Positions 26,202-34,415 of a stretch of DNA of 64,000 nt are shown here, piece after piece; positions within the stretch are counted from its first letter, which is position 1; each line of letters opens with the position of its first letter. Below the pieces are notes generated by a model, which saw only the letters and a list, made by a program, of their open reading frames with translations, searched no databases and was not told the origin of the DNA. The translations under genes were made by a program, and so were the position numbers. The DNA is from Nonomuraea terrae (lineage in GTDB: Bacteria > Actinomycetota > Actinomycetes > Streptosporangiales > Streptosporangiaceae), in NCBI RefSeq assembly GCF_004348995.1, contig NZ_SMKQ01000013.1, positions 20,081 through 84,080 on the forward strand, written 5' to 3'.

Positions 26202-26204
26202 CCA

Positions 26205-26230
26205 CCTAACTCACTAGTACGTACATTAGG
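26205..26230. promoter_or_regulatory. candidate TetR operator ahead of the quinate/shikimate operon
   Basis: CCTAA (26205-26209) and TTAGG (26226-26230) flank a core containing ACTAGTACGTAC, with the self-complementary GTACGTAC in the middle. The site lies about 180 bp upstream of the first gene of the operon that ends with its own TetR regulator. Only 7 of 13 pairs match over the full 26 bp, so this is tentative. Confidence 0.35.
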
Positions 26231-26410
26231 GAATCATGTCAAGCGTCCTGGTCCTGAAGCGGTTGTACCGCACCCTGCTCGGCCGCCGCGAGCTTCCCGC
26301 GGAGGGTGGCGGCACTCCGGCGGACGCCGAGGAGGTCTGCCGTGACACCGCTGCCGCGTGCGGGCCGGCCGCTGATCACCCATATGTCGCGCTTGCTGGA
26401 AAGGAAAAAG

Positions 26411-27256
26411 ATGGCCTCATTCCTGGTTGGGCTGATCGGCGCGGGCATCGGGCCCTCCTTGAGCCCGCCGCTGCATGAGCGGGAGGCCGCGCACCACGGA
26501 TTGCCCTACGTCTACCGGCTGCTCGACACCGACCGGCTCGGGCTCGACGTGGGCGGGCTGGTGCGCACGGCCCGCCGGTTCGGGTTCGACGGCCTGAACA
26601 TCACCCACCCGTGCAAGCAGAGCGTCATCCCGCACCTCGACGAGCTGTCGCCGGACGCCCGCATGCTCGGCGCCGTCAACACCGTGCTCTTCGACGGCGA
26701 GCGGGCCGTCGGCCACAACACTGACTGGACGGGCTTCGCCGAGTCGTTCGCCCGTGGCCTGCCCGAAGCTCCCACGCATCGCGTCGTGCAGCTGGGGGCC
26801 GGAGGTGCGGGAGCAGCCGTGGCGCACGCGATGCTCACCATGGGCGCCGACCTGGTCACGATCGTGGACGTCGATCCGGTACGGGCACGCGCCCTGGCCG
26901 AGAAGCTGGCCGGTCGCTTCGGGGCCGAGCGCGCGTGCCACGCGATCGCGTCCGAGCTGCCGGAGCTGCTGGCCGCGGCAGACGGCCTGGTGCATGCGAC
27001 CCCGACGGGGATGGCGCACCATCCGGGGATGCCGTTGCCGGCCGGGCTGCTGCACCCGGGCCTGTGGGTGGCCGACATCGTCTACCGGCCGCTGGAGACG
27101 GAGCTGCTGCGGCAGGCGCGGGCGCTCGGCTGCCGCACCCTCGACGGCGGCGGCATGGTCGTCTTCCAGGCCGCGCACGCCTTCCGCCTGTTCACCGGCC
27201 GTGAGCCGGACGCCGAGCGCATGCTCGCCCACCTGACCGAACTCCTCGCCGTCTGA
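26411..27256 (+). CDS. quinate/shikimate dehydrogenase (NAD-dependent, QsuD-like)
   Basis: A 281-residue shikimate dehydrogenase-family enzyme, oxidising quinate or shikimate to the 3-dehydro acid. Substrate residues are visible: the serines of GPSLSPP near 14-20, lysine in NITHPCK (68-74) and aspartate in HNTDWTGF. The cofactor loop GAGGAGAAVA is followed by IVDVDPVRA, where an acidic residue favours NAD over NADP. Motif by motif it resembles corynebacterial QsuD more than biosynthetic AroE. ATG 26411 follows GGAAAGGA. A 12-bp gap separates it from the dehydratase gene, with which it forms a catabolic pair. Confidence 0.88.
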   Translation: MASFLVGLIGAGIGPSLSPPLHEREAAHHGLPYVYRLLDTDRLGLDVGGLVRTARRFGFDGLNITHPCKQSVIPHLDELSPDARMLGAVNTVLFDGERAVGHNTDWTGFAESFARGLPEAPTHRVVQLGAGGAGAAVAHAMLTMGADLVTIVDVDPVRARALAEKLAGRFGAERACHAIASELPELLAAADGLVHATPTGMAHHPGMPLPAGLLHPGLWVADIVYRPLETELLRQARALGCRTLDGGGMVVFQAAHAFRLFTGREPDAERMLAHLTELLAV

Positions 27257-27267
27257 AGGAGAAATCG

Positions 27268-29001
27268 GTGCGCAAATCCATCGCTACCGTGTCGGTCAGC
27301 GGCACGCTCATCGAGAAGCTGGAGGCGATCGCCGCCGCCGGCTTCGACGGTGTGGAGATCTTCGAGAACGACCTGCTCGCCTGCTCGATGCCGCCGGAGG
27401 AGATCCGGGCCCGCGCCGCCGACCTGGGGCTGACCATCGACCTCTACCAGCCCTTCCGTGACTTCGAGTCCGTGCCGGACGACCTGCTGGCCAGGAACCT
27501 GCGGCGGGCCGAGCACAAGTTCCAGCTGATGGAGCGCCTCGGCACGGATCTGCTGCTGGTGTGCTCCAACGTCTCACCCGGCGCGATCGGCGACGACGAT
27601 CTGGCCGCCGCACAGTTGCGGACGCTGGCCGAGCGGGCCGCCGAGCACGGCATCCGCATCGCGTACGAGGCGCTGGCCTGGGGCCGGCACGTCAACGAGT
27701 ACCTGCACGCCTGGCGCGTCGTGCAGCTGGCCGACCACCCCGGCCTGGGCACCTGCCTGGACAGCTTCCACATCCTTTCTCGCGGTTCCGACCCCATCGG
27801 CATCGAAGCCATCCCCGGCGAGAAGATCTTCTTCCTCCAGCTCGCCGACGCACCGCTGCTGGCCATGGACGTGTTGCAGTGGAGCCGCCACTACCGCTGC
27901 TTCCCCGGCCAGGGGAACTTCGACGTGGCGGGGCTGGTGAGGCACACGCTGAACGCCGGATACGCCGGCCCGCTGTCGCTGGAGGTGTTCAACGACCACT
28001 TCCGCCAGGCCGACACCCGACGCACCGCGAGGGACGGCATGCGCTCGCTCATCGCGCTGGAGGCAGAGCTGAAGGGCGCCACGCGGCCCCCCGTCCCGTC
28101 CGGGTTCGCCTTCGCCGAACTGGCCGACACCGGCGCGCTCGGTGAAGTGCTGTCCGCGCTCGGCTTCGTGCGTACCGGGGGGCATCCCACGAAACCGGTC
28201 GAGCTGTGGGAACAGGGCGGGGCACGGCTGCTGCTCAACGCCACCGGCGCCGCCCCCGCTCTCGTCGCCCTGGGGCTGGAAAGCCCCGACCCGGCCGGGG
28301 CGGTCAAGCACGCCGAATCACTGCTGTCACCGGTCCTGCCCCGAGAGCGCGCGCCGCGGGAGGCCCGGCTGGACGCCATCGCCGCGCCGGACGGCACCCA
28401 GATCTTCTTCTGTGACGATTCCTGGCTGTCGGACTTCGCCCCCGACCCGGACGGGCGGGCCGGGGGAGAGATCACCGGTATCGATCACGTGGCGCTCACC
28501 CAGCCGTGGCATTACTTCGACGAGGCGGAGCTGTTCTACCGCAGCGTGCTCGGCCTGCGCCCGCAAGGCAGCCTGGAGCTGCCCGACCCGTACGGACTGC
28601 TGCGCAGCAAGGCCATGTCCGCCCGCGATGGCGCCGTCCGCATGGTCGTCAACATCGCGCAGGTCGGCGCCGGCGACATCCCGTGGCAGCACGTCGCGCT
28701 GGCCTGCGACGGCGTCCTGGCTGTCGCCCGCAGGCTGCGCGCGGAGCACCCCGGCCTGCTGCTGCCGATCCCCGGCAACTACTACGACGACCTGCAAGCC
28801 CGCTACGAGGTCGATCCCGAGCTGCGTCGTCTCGGCGTGCTCTATGACCGCGACGAGGACGGCGGCGAGTTCCTGCACCTGTACACCGTCACCGTGGGCC
28901 GGGTGTTCTTCGAGCTCGTCCAGCGGATCGGGGGATATGACGGCTATGGAGCCGCCAACGCTCCCATCCGGCTCGCCGTACAACATTCCGGAGATAACTA
29001 A
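27268..29001 (+). CDS. 3-dehydroshikimate dehydratase fused to an HPPD-like domain (QuiC1 type)
   Basis: A 577-residue bifunctional protein that should form protocatechuate from 3-dehydroshikimate. Residues 1-275 are a xylose-isomerase-like TIM barrel with the metal ligands expected for AsbF/QuiC: Glu in AYEALAWG, Asp and His in CLDSFHIL, Gln in FFLQLADAP and Glu in LSLEVFND. Residues 300-577 form two vicinal-oxygen-chelate units like 4-hydroxyphenylpyruvate dioxygenase, keeping His in GIDHVAL, His in QHVALA and Glu in FFELVQ. This fusion is known from Pseudomonas QuiC1, where the second domain's role is unclear. It lies between the dehydrogenase and the tetR gene in a tight operon. Confidence 0.9.
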   Translation: MRKSIATVSVSGTLIEKLEAIAAAGFDGVEIFENDLLACSMPPEEIRARAADLGLTIDLYQPFRDFESVPDDLLARNLRRAEHKFQLMERLGTDLLLVCSNVSPGAIGDDDLAAAQLRTLAERAAEHGIRIAYEALAWGRHVNEYLHAWRVVQLADHPGLGTCLDSFHILSRGSDPIGIEAIPGEKIFFLQLADAPLLAMDVLQWSRHYRCFPGQGNFDVAGLVRHTLNAGYAGPLSLEVFNDHFRQADTRRTARDGMRSLIALEAELKGATRPPVPSGFAFAELADTGALGEVLSALGFVRTGGHPTKPVELWEQGGARLLLNATGAAPALVALGLESPDPAGAVKHAESLLSPVLPRERAPREARLDAIAAPDGTQIFFCDDSWLSDFAPDPDGRAGGEITGIDHVALTQPWHYFDEAELFYRSVLGLRPQGSLELPDPYGLLRSKAMSARDGAVRMVVNIAQVGAGDIPWQHVALACDGVLAVARRLRAEHPGLLLPIPGNYYDDLQARYEVDPELRRLGVLYDRDEDGGEFLHLYTVTVGRVFFELVQRIGGYDGYGAANAPIRLAVQHSGDN

Positions 29002-29010
29002 GATAGGCAG

Positions 29011-29679
29011 GTGACAGCCTCCGCCTCCTCCCCGTCCGGCACAGCCGATCGCCGGCGTGACGCCGATCGCACCAAGGCGGAGATCCTGGAGGTCGCCCAG
29101 CAGGAGTTCGCCCGCCACGGCTACGCGGGTGCGCGGGTCGATGAGATCGCCGCTCGGATGCGCACCACCAAGCGCATGATCTACTACTACTTCGGCAGCA
29201 AGGAGCGGCTCTACATCTCGGTGCTGGAGAGGGCCTACACCGAGGTCAGGGCGGTGGAGCGCACGGTCGACGTGCACCACCTGGCCCCGGTGGAGGCCAT
29301 CCGCACGCTGGCCGAGCTGACCTTCGACCACCACGACGCCCATCGCGACTTCATCAAGCTGGTCGCGATCGAGAACATCCACCAGGCTGAGCACATCCGC
29401 AAGTCGCAGGCGCTGGCCGGCCTCGGCGCGCCCGTACTCGACCTCATCGAGTCCATCCTCGACGCGGGTACGGCGAGCGGCGACTTCGTCACCGAGGCCG
29501 ACGCTGTCGACGTGCACATGCTGATCAGCTCGTTCTGCTTCTTCCGGGTGGCCAACCAGCACACCTTCGAGGCGCTGTTCGGGCGCGACATGACCGCGCC
29601 CGGACACCGCGACCGGCTGCGCCGGACGGTGGGGGAGATGGTCGTCGCCTACCTGCGCGGCCAGGGCCGTAGCAGCTGA
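29011..29679 (+). CDS. TetR/AcrR regulator of the quinate/shikimate operon
   Basis: A 222-residue TetR protein starting with GTG 10 bp after the dehydratase. The HTH (RVDEIAARMRTTKRMIYYYFGSKE) is at about 46-69, and the C-terminal part (KLVAIENIHQAEHI, a TetR_C domain) resembles regulators of aromatic catabolism. Being third in the operon implies autoregulation through an upstream operator such as 26205-26230. The likely effector is a pathway intermediate, but this is inference. Confidence 0.9.
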   Translation: MTASASSPSGTADRRRDADRTKAEILEVAQQEFARHGYAGARVDEIAARMRTTKRMIYYYFGSKERLYISVLERAYTEVRAVERTVDVHHLAPVEAIRTLAELTFDHHDAHRDFIKLVAIENIHQAEHIRKSQALAGLGAPVLDLIESILDAGTASGDFVTEADAVDVHMLISSFCFFRVANQHTFEALFGRDMTAPGHRDRLRRTVGEMVVAYLRGQGRSS

Positions 29680-29695
29680 TCAAGGAGCGCGCGCC

Positions 29696-31765
29696 TCAGG
29701 CGGGCAGGACCTCGATCTTGCCCGTCGGCCGGGGACTGTGGGTGTCGTTGAAGAAGTACTCGCCGGGCCGGGTGAAGGTGTACTGGAAGGACTCGTCCGG
29801 CCTGAGCCTGACGTCGAACAGGCCCTCGAAGAACTGCGTGGCCCCGTGGACGTTGACGTTGTCGGCGGGGTTGAGGAAGGTGACCGTCGTGCCGACCGGC
29901 ACCCGCAGATGGGTGGGCGCCATGGCGTTGACGGCCGTGGACTCGACCGTGCCCACCTGCCCGTTCTGGTACGTGCGGGCCAGCACGACGGTGTTGCCGA
30001 CCGCGCTGCCGTCGACGGGGGAGCCGGAGACCGGCCGCCGGATGACCGGGGCGGGCGGGGTGGCGGCTGGCGGCACGGTACCTCCCAGTTTGAGGGCCCA
30101 CAGGTGGTCCCCACGAGGGGCCGAGTTGCCGTACGGGATGCTGGTGCCGCCCGCGAAGACCGCGACGTACTGCTCGCCGTCGATCTCGTAGGCGATCGGG
30201 CTGCTGCTGATCGCGGCGCCGGTCTGCCAGCGCCACAGCTCACGGCCGTCGCGGGCGTCCAGGCACAGCAGGTTGCCGTCGGGCTGGCCGATGAACAGCA
30301 GATCGGCGGCGGTGGTGAGGATGCCGTTGCCATGGGCCAGCGAGTACGGCATGTTCTTCTTCCACCGCACCCGGTTGGTGCTCGGGTCGACGGCCACGAT
30401 GCCCCCGGTCTGGTACTCGCCGGGAGGCCGCAGGCCGTTGGACGATTCCGTCAGGGAGTGCGCGGCCGCGACGTACCCGAAGCCGGTGTAGACCAGGCGG
30501 GTGCTGTGGCTGTAGGACTGGTGGCTCCAGTCGGCGCCGCCGCCGTGGCCGGGGATGCTGAGGATCGGCTCGTCCCAGTGCGGGGCGAACAGCGAGCCGA
30601 TGGTGTAGTTGGGGACGGCGCGGTGCGGCGCGCCCGGGATCTCGGTGCCGAGCGGTTGGCGCACCGGCGTCAGCTCCGTCCAGCCGCCCTGGCGCGGGAA
30701 CGGCTGGGTGGGCCAGGTCTTCTGCCGGGGCTCCTGCGGCACGGGCACCTCGTCGATGCCGAGCGGCGCCGAGCCGTCGGCGCGGTCGAGGATGTAGTAC
30801 ATGCCGGTTTTGCTGCCGTAGACGACGAGCTTACGCACCCGGCCTCGGATGCGGGCGTCGACCAGGACGGGCGCCATGACATTGTCCATGTCCCAGATGT
30901 CGTGGTGGACCGACTGGAAGTGCCAGCGGTAGGCGCCGGTCTTCAGGTCCATGGCCACGATCGAGTTGGCGAACAGGTTCTGCCCGCCGCGGCCGGAGCC
31001 GTCCTGGGAGGAGTTGGCGCCCCTGGCGTTGCCGAACGTCCAGTACACCAGGCCGAGCTCCGGGTCGATGGCGCAGTGCATCCACGGGGTGGCGCCGCCG
31101 GTCTGCCAGGAGTCTCCCTCCCAGGTGTCGTTGCCGAATTCGCCTGGACCCGGCACGCCCCAGAAGTGCCAGATCATGTCGCCGGTCCGGGCGTCGAAGG
31201 CGAGCGCGGCGCCGCGCGGGCCGTCGTTGGTGCCGCAGTAGAGCATCCCGTCGTGGTAGGTGACCGCGACCTTCTCCAGGTTGCCGTACCCGTTGTGCTG
31301 GCGTTCCCAGAGCACCTGGCCGGTGCGCTGGTCAAGGGCGATCAGCCAGTTGCCGTTGGCGCACGTGTAGACCTTGCCGTCGCCGATCGCCACCCCGCGC
31401 CGGGTGACCGAGCCACGGGTCTGCTCGTACTTCCACAGGGTCCGGCCGGTACGTCCGTCCACGGCGAACACGTTGCCCAGCGCCGACTCGATGTAGAGCA
31501 CGCCGTCCACGGCCACGGCGGTGCTCTGATTGTTGCCGGACGTGAGGCCGCCCTCGATGTGGTTCACCCACGCGCCGCGCAGCCGCCTGACGTTGCCGCG
31601 GTGCACGGAGCGCAGCCGGCTGTGGTTCTGGTTGCCGAGGTTGCCGCCGATCTTGGGGAAGTCCCGGCCGGCGCGATGGGTCGCTGCGGCGGCCGGCGTC
31701 TGCGCGGCTCCCGCAAGGGCGACGGCGGCGACGGCGCCCGCGAGTAACTCTCTCCGACGGACCAT
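29696..31765 (-). CDS. exported PQQ-dependent dehydrogenase with C-terminal cupredoxin-fold domain
   Basis: A 689-residue quinoprotein. It starts with a Tat-like signal (MVRRRELLAG, then a hydrophobic stretch ending in PAAAAT), chosen because GAAGGG sits 6 bp before this ATG. Residues about 45-570 are an eight-bladed propeller with repeated W-docking segments (ALDQRTGQVLWE, AFDARTGDMIWHF, CLDARDGRELWRWQ). The last 90 residues are cupredoxin-like (VNVHGATQFFEG, YTFTRPGEYFF), but in FFNDTHSPRPTG the Cys and Met copper ligands are replaced by Asn and Arg. Expected role: periplasm-side oxidation of an alcohol or polyol. Upstream lie paired dyads shared with the ALDH and ThuA-like genes. PQQ biosynthesis genes are not in the window. 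Confidence 0.88.
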   Translation of the reverse strand: MVRRRELLAGAVAAVALAGAAQTPAAAATHRAGRDFPKIGGNLGNQNHSRLRSVHRGNVRRLRGAWVNHIEGGLTSGNNQSTAVAVDGVLYIESALGNVFAVDGRTGRTLWKYEQTRGSVTRRGVAIGDGKVYTCANGNWLIALDQRTGQVLWERQHNGYGNLEKVAVTYHDGMLYCGTNDGPRGAALAFDARTGDMIWHFWGVPGPGEFGNDTWEGDSWQTGGATPWMHCAIDPELGLVYWTFGNARGANSSQDGSGRGGQNLFANSIVAMDLKTGAYRWHFQSVHHDIWDMDNVMAPVLVDARIRGRVRKLVVYGSKTGMYYILDRADGSAPLGIDEVPVPQEPRQKTWPTQPFPRQGGWTELTPVRQPLGTEIPGAPHRAVPNYTIGSLFAPHWDEPILSIPGHGGGADWSHQSYSHSTRLVYTGFGYVAAAHSLTESSNGLRPPGEYQTGGIVAVDPSTNRVRWKKNMPYSLAHGNGILTTAADLLFIGQPDGNLLCLDARDGRELWRWQTGAAISSSPIAYEIDGEQYVAVFAGGTSIPYGNSAPRGDHLWALKLGGTVPPAATPPAPVIRRPVSGSPVDGSAVGNTVVLARTYQNGQVGTVESTAVNAMAPTHLRVPVGTTVTFLNPADNVNVHGATQFFEGLFDVRLRPDESFQYTFTRPGEYFFNDTHSPRPTGKIEVLPA

Positions 31766-31781
31766 GGCCATCCCTTCATGT

Positions 31782-31815
31782 ACCACTGGGTGGACTGTTG
31801 CTTCCATCTGATGGA
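31782..31815. promoter_or_regulatory. paired dyad (21-bp spacing) upstream of the PQQ dehydrogenase
   Basis: ACCACTGGGTGGA (31782-31794) and TCCATCTGATGGA (31803-31815) match the form TCCRC-N3-GYGGA at 9 and 8 of the 10 fixed positions. Their centres are 21 bp apart. They lie 17 bp upstream of the dehydrogenase ATG. The same paired arrangement occurs at 39710, 39796, 44095 and 44197, so I read it as an operator for the IclR protein encoded at 39900. Confidence 0.6.
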
Positions 31816-31859
31816 CGCACCATAGATCGCGGCGAAGAAGCCGTCAACGGACCATTCAA

Positions 31860-31872
31860 TCCACCTGGCGGA
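31860..31872. promoter_or_regulatory. single TCCRC-N3-GYGGA dyad between livF and the PQQ dehydrogenase
   Basis: TCCACCTGGCGGA matches the dyad form at all fixed positions. A partner 21 bp to the left (31839-31851) keeps only half a site. It lies about 95 bp upstream of the PQQ dehydrogenase start and just beyond the end of the importer operon. Confidence 0.5.
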
Positions 31873-31911
31873 CCATGATCCAGCGCATGCCCAAGAGGCC
31901 GGAGGGAGCTG

Positions 31912-32613
31912 TCAGAGACCGAGATAGATACGCCGGACCTGGGGGTCGTGGCTCAGCTCGGCCGAGGTGCCGCTGGCGGCGATCTCGCCGTTCTCCATGA
32001 CCAGGCAGGTGGTGGTGACATCGAAGGTGAGCTTGGCGTTCTGCTCGACGAGCAGGATGGCCAGGCCCGCGGCGTTGAGCTTCTTGAGCACGCCGGCGAT
32101 GTCGCCCACGAGTTTGGGAGACAGCCCCATCGAGGGCTCGTCCAGCAGCATCACCTGGGGCCGGCACATCATGGCCCGGCCGACGGCCAGCATCTGCTGC
32201 TGGCCGCCGGACAGGGCGCCGGCCAGGCGGCCGCGCATCTCGCCCAGCACCGGGAACAGGTCGAACACCTCGTCGATCGGGGTGCGCTTCCAGCTGCTGG
32301 TGTACGCGCCGAGCAACAGGTTCTTCTCCACCGTGAGCCCGGGAAAGACGTGCCGGCCCTCGGGGACGTAGCCGATGCCGTGCCGCACCAGCGTGTGCGC
32401 GGGCGCGCGGAGCAGGTCGTGCTCGCCGAAACGGATGCTCTTGGCCTGCCGCGGGGCCAGCCCCATGACCGCCTTGAGGGTGGAGGTCTTGCCCGCCCCG
32501 TTCGCGCCGATGATGCCCAGCGACTGGCCGGGTCCAAGGGTGAAGGACACGTCGTGGGCGGCACGGACGCCGCCGTAGTGAACCGACAGTGCTTCCACGG
32601 TCAGCGTGGTCAT
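31912..32613 (-). CDS. livF: LIV-type ABC importer ATPase, LivF homologue
   Basis: A 233-residue ATPase with Walker A GANGAGKTS near 36-44, signature LSGGQQQMLAVGRA near 135-148 and Walker B VMLLDEP. It is one of two ATPase modules of a branched-chain amino-acid-type importer (HAAT family), which also carries aromatic acids, short carboxylates and amides. Last gene of a four-gene operon; its ATG overlaps the preceding stop by 4 bp. The catabolic neighbours suggest uptake of a carboxylic substrate rather than amino acids. Confidence 0.92.
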   Translation of the reverse strand: MTTLTVEALSVHYGGVRAAHDVSFTLGPGQSLGIIGANGAGKTSTLKAVMGLAPRQAKSIRFGEHDLLRAPAHTLVRHGIGYVPEGRHVFPGLTVEKNLLLGAYTSSWKRTPIDEVFDLFPVLGEMRGRLAGALSGGQQQMLAVGRAMMCRPQVMLLDEPSMGLSPKLVGDIAGVLKKLNAAGLAILLVEQNAKLTFDVTTTCLVMENGEIAASGTSAELSHDPQVRRIYLGL

Positions 32614-34415
32614 CGAGCGGCCTCCTCGGCAGCGGCTTCGGCGGTGGCCTCGGTCGGTGCGGACATCGAGTCACCGAGGTAGGCGGCGACCACGTCGGGG
32701 TGGACGGCGACCTCGGCCGGCCGGCCGTCAGCGATGACCTTGCCGTTGGACAACACGGTGACCTGGTCGCACAGGGACATCACCAGGCCCATGTTGTGCT
32801 CGATGATGATCACAGTGACGCCCGAGTCCCTGATGGACCGGACGATCTCCGCGAGCTGGCGCACCTCTTCGCCGTTGAGGCCGGCGGCGGGTTCGTCGAG
32901 CAGCAGCAAGGTGGGGGACATGGCCATGGCGCGGGCCAGCTCGATACGGCGCTGGATCCCGTACGGCAGCGAGCGCGGTTCGGCGTCGGCGACCTCGGCG
33001 AGCCCGAAACGGCCGATGAGGTCCTCCACCCGCCGCCGCAGCGCCCGCTCATAACCCAGCACCTTCCACGGCACGCTCGGATAGCGCCAGATCCACCAGG
33101 TACGGGTGCGGTCCAGGCCGAGGAGCAGGTTCTCGCGCACGCTGAGGTCCTCGAACAGGCGCAGGTTCTGGAAGGTCCGGGCGACGCGGCGCTGCGCGAG
33201 CCGGTACGGAGCGAGCCCGGTCACCTCGCGCCCGCGCAGGAGCACCGATCCCTGGCTGGGCGAGTAGAAGCCGCTGACCACGTTGAACAGGGTCGTCTTG
33301 CCCGAGCCGTTGGGACCGACGATGCCGCGGATCTGACCCGCTGGAACGGTGAGGGACACGTCGTCGAGCGCGACCAGGCCCTTGAACCGCATCGTCACGT
33401 CCCGGATCTGCAGGACGTCCTCCTCGGTGGCTCGCGGCGCGGTGTCGTAGGGCTGGAACGGGCCGAGCTGGGCACGCGAGCCGCTACCGCGCCCACGGAG
33501 CAGGGACCGGATCTGCTCGGGCAGGCCCGCCAGCCCCTTGGGCGCGAACACCACCACGAGCACGACGACGAGGCCGTAACCGAGCTGGGCGAAGCCTGAG
33601 GCGTCCAGCAGCGCCTCCCTGACCAAGGCCAGTGCGACAGCGCCGACCACACAGCCCAGGATGCTGCTGCGGCCACCGATGATCACCATGGCGAGCAGCA
33701 GGAACATGTTGGCGATGTTGAACGACTCAGGGGCGACGAAGCGGATCAGCCCGGCGTACAGGATGCCGGCCAGCCCGCCGTACAGGCCGGACAGCACGAA
33801 CGCGGTCATGCGCAGCAGCGGGATCTCCGCTCCGAGAGATCCGGCGGCCAGGTCGTCGTCGCGCATCGCGCGCAGCCGGCGACCCAGCGGCGAGCGGGTG
33901 ACCAGGAGGGCGAAGGCCAGCGCCACGGCGAAGACGATCAGCTCGACGTAATAGAAGAGGTAGCCGCTGGACAGATCGATCCCGAACATCGGCGGCACCG
34001 GGATGTCGCTGATGCCCTCGGCGCGGCCGGCGATGTGGGCGTTGGTGACCCAGTTCGTGAACGCCAGCGCCAGGCCGAGGGTGACGATGCCGAGGTAGTG
34101 CGACTGCATGCGCAGCGCGGGGATGCCCACCAGGACACCGAACACCACGGCGGCCAGCAGAGCCAGCACGGACGCCGTCCAGAATCCGAGCCCCGCCTGC
34201 GTGGTGAGGATGGCGACCGTGTAGGCGCCGACGCCGAAGAAGGCGACCTGGGCCAGGTTGATCTGCCCGGCCACGCCCATGGTCAGGCCGAGCCCGACGG
34301 CCAGGATCGCGAAGATGATCGCGACATCGACGACGTGGATGGCGTAACCACCCAGACCGTAGGGCAGCAGCCACGCGGCCACCACCACGGGCACGAGCCA
34401 CATCAGACGTTTCAT
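32610..34415 (-). CDS. fused LivM permease-LivG ATPase of the importer
   Basis: A 601-residue fusion. Residues 1-300 are a LivM-like permease with about nine to ten membrane segments (for example VVDVAIIFAILAVGLGLTMGV near 28-48). After a linker of about 40 residues, the LivG-like ATPase begins near 337 with Walker A GPNGSGKTT, signature LPYGIQRRIELARA and Walker B LLLLDEP. The two functions are usually encoded separately; fusion fixes a 1:1 ratio. It overlaps livF and livH by 4 bp each, so the whole importer is one coupled unit. Confidence 0.92.
   Translation of the reverse strand: MKRLMWLVPVVVAAWLLPYGLGGYAIHVVDVAIIFAILAVGLGLTMGVAGQINLAQVAFFGVGAYTVAILTTQAGLGFWTASVLALLAAVVFGVLVGIPALRMQSHYLGIVTLGLALAFTNWVTNAHIAGRAEGISDIPVPPMFGIDLSSGYLFYYVELIVFAVALAFALLVTRSPLGRRLRAMRDDDLAAGSLGAEIPLLRMTAFVLSGLYGGLAGILYAGLIRFVAPESFNIANMFLLLAMVIIGGRSSILGCVVGAVALALVREALLDASGFAQLGYGLVVVLVVVFAPKGLAGLPEQIRSLLRGRGSGSRAQLGPFQPYDTAPRATEEDVLQIRDVTMRFKGLVALDDVSLTVPAGQIRGIVGPNGSGKTTLFNVVSGFYSPSQGSVLLRGREVTGLAPYRLAQRRVARTFQNLRLFEDLSVRENLLLGLDRTRTWWIWRYPSVPWKVLGYERALRRRVEDLIGRFGLAEVADAEPRSLPYGIQRRIELARAMAMSPTLLLLDEPAAGLNGEEVRQLAEIVRSIRDSGVTVIIIEHNMGLVMSLCDQVTVLSNGKVIADGRPAEVAVHPDVVAAYLGDSMSAPTEATAEAAAEEAAR

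Noticed and set aside
26236..26478. An 80-codon frame before the quinate/shikimate dehydrogenase
   Set aside because: It overlaps the dehydrogenase start in another frame and shows no family motif. The first 20 residues look faintly coded, so a relic is possible, but I cannot support a gene.
29738..31747. A 669-codon frame antisense to the PQQ dehydrogenase
   Set aside because: Complement shadow of a GC-rich gene. No motif, start site or neighbour supports it.
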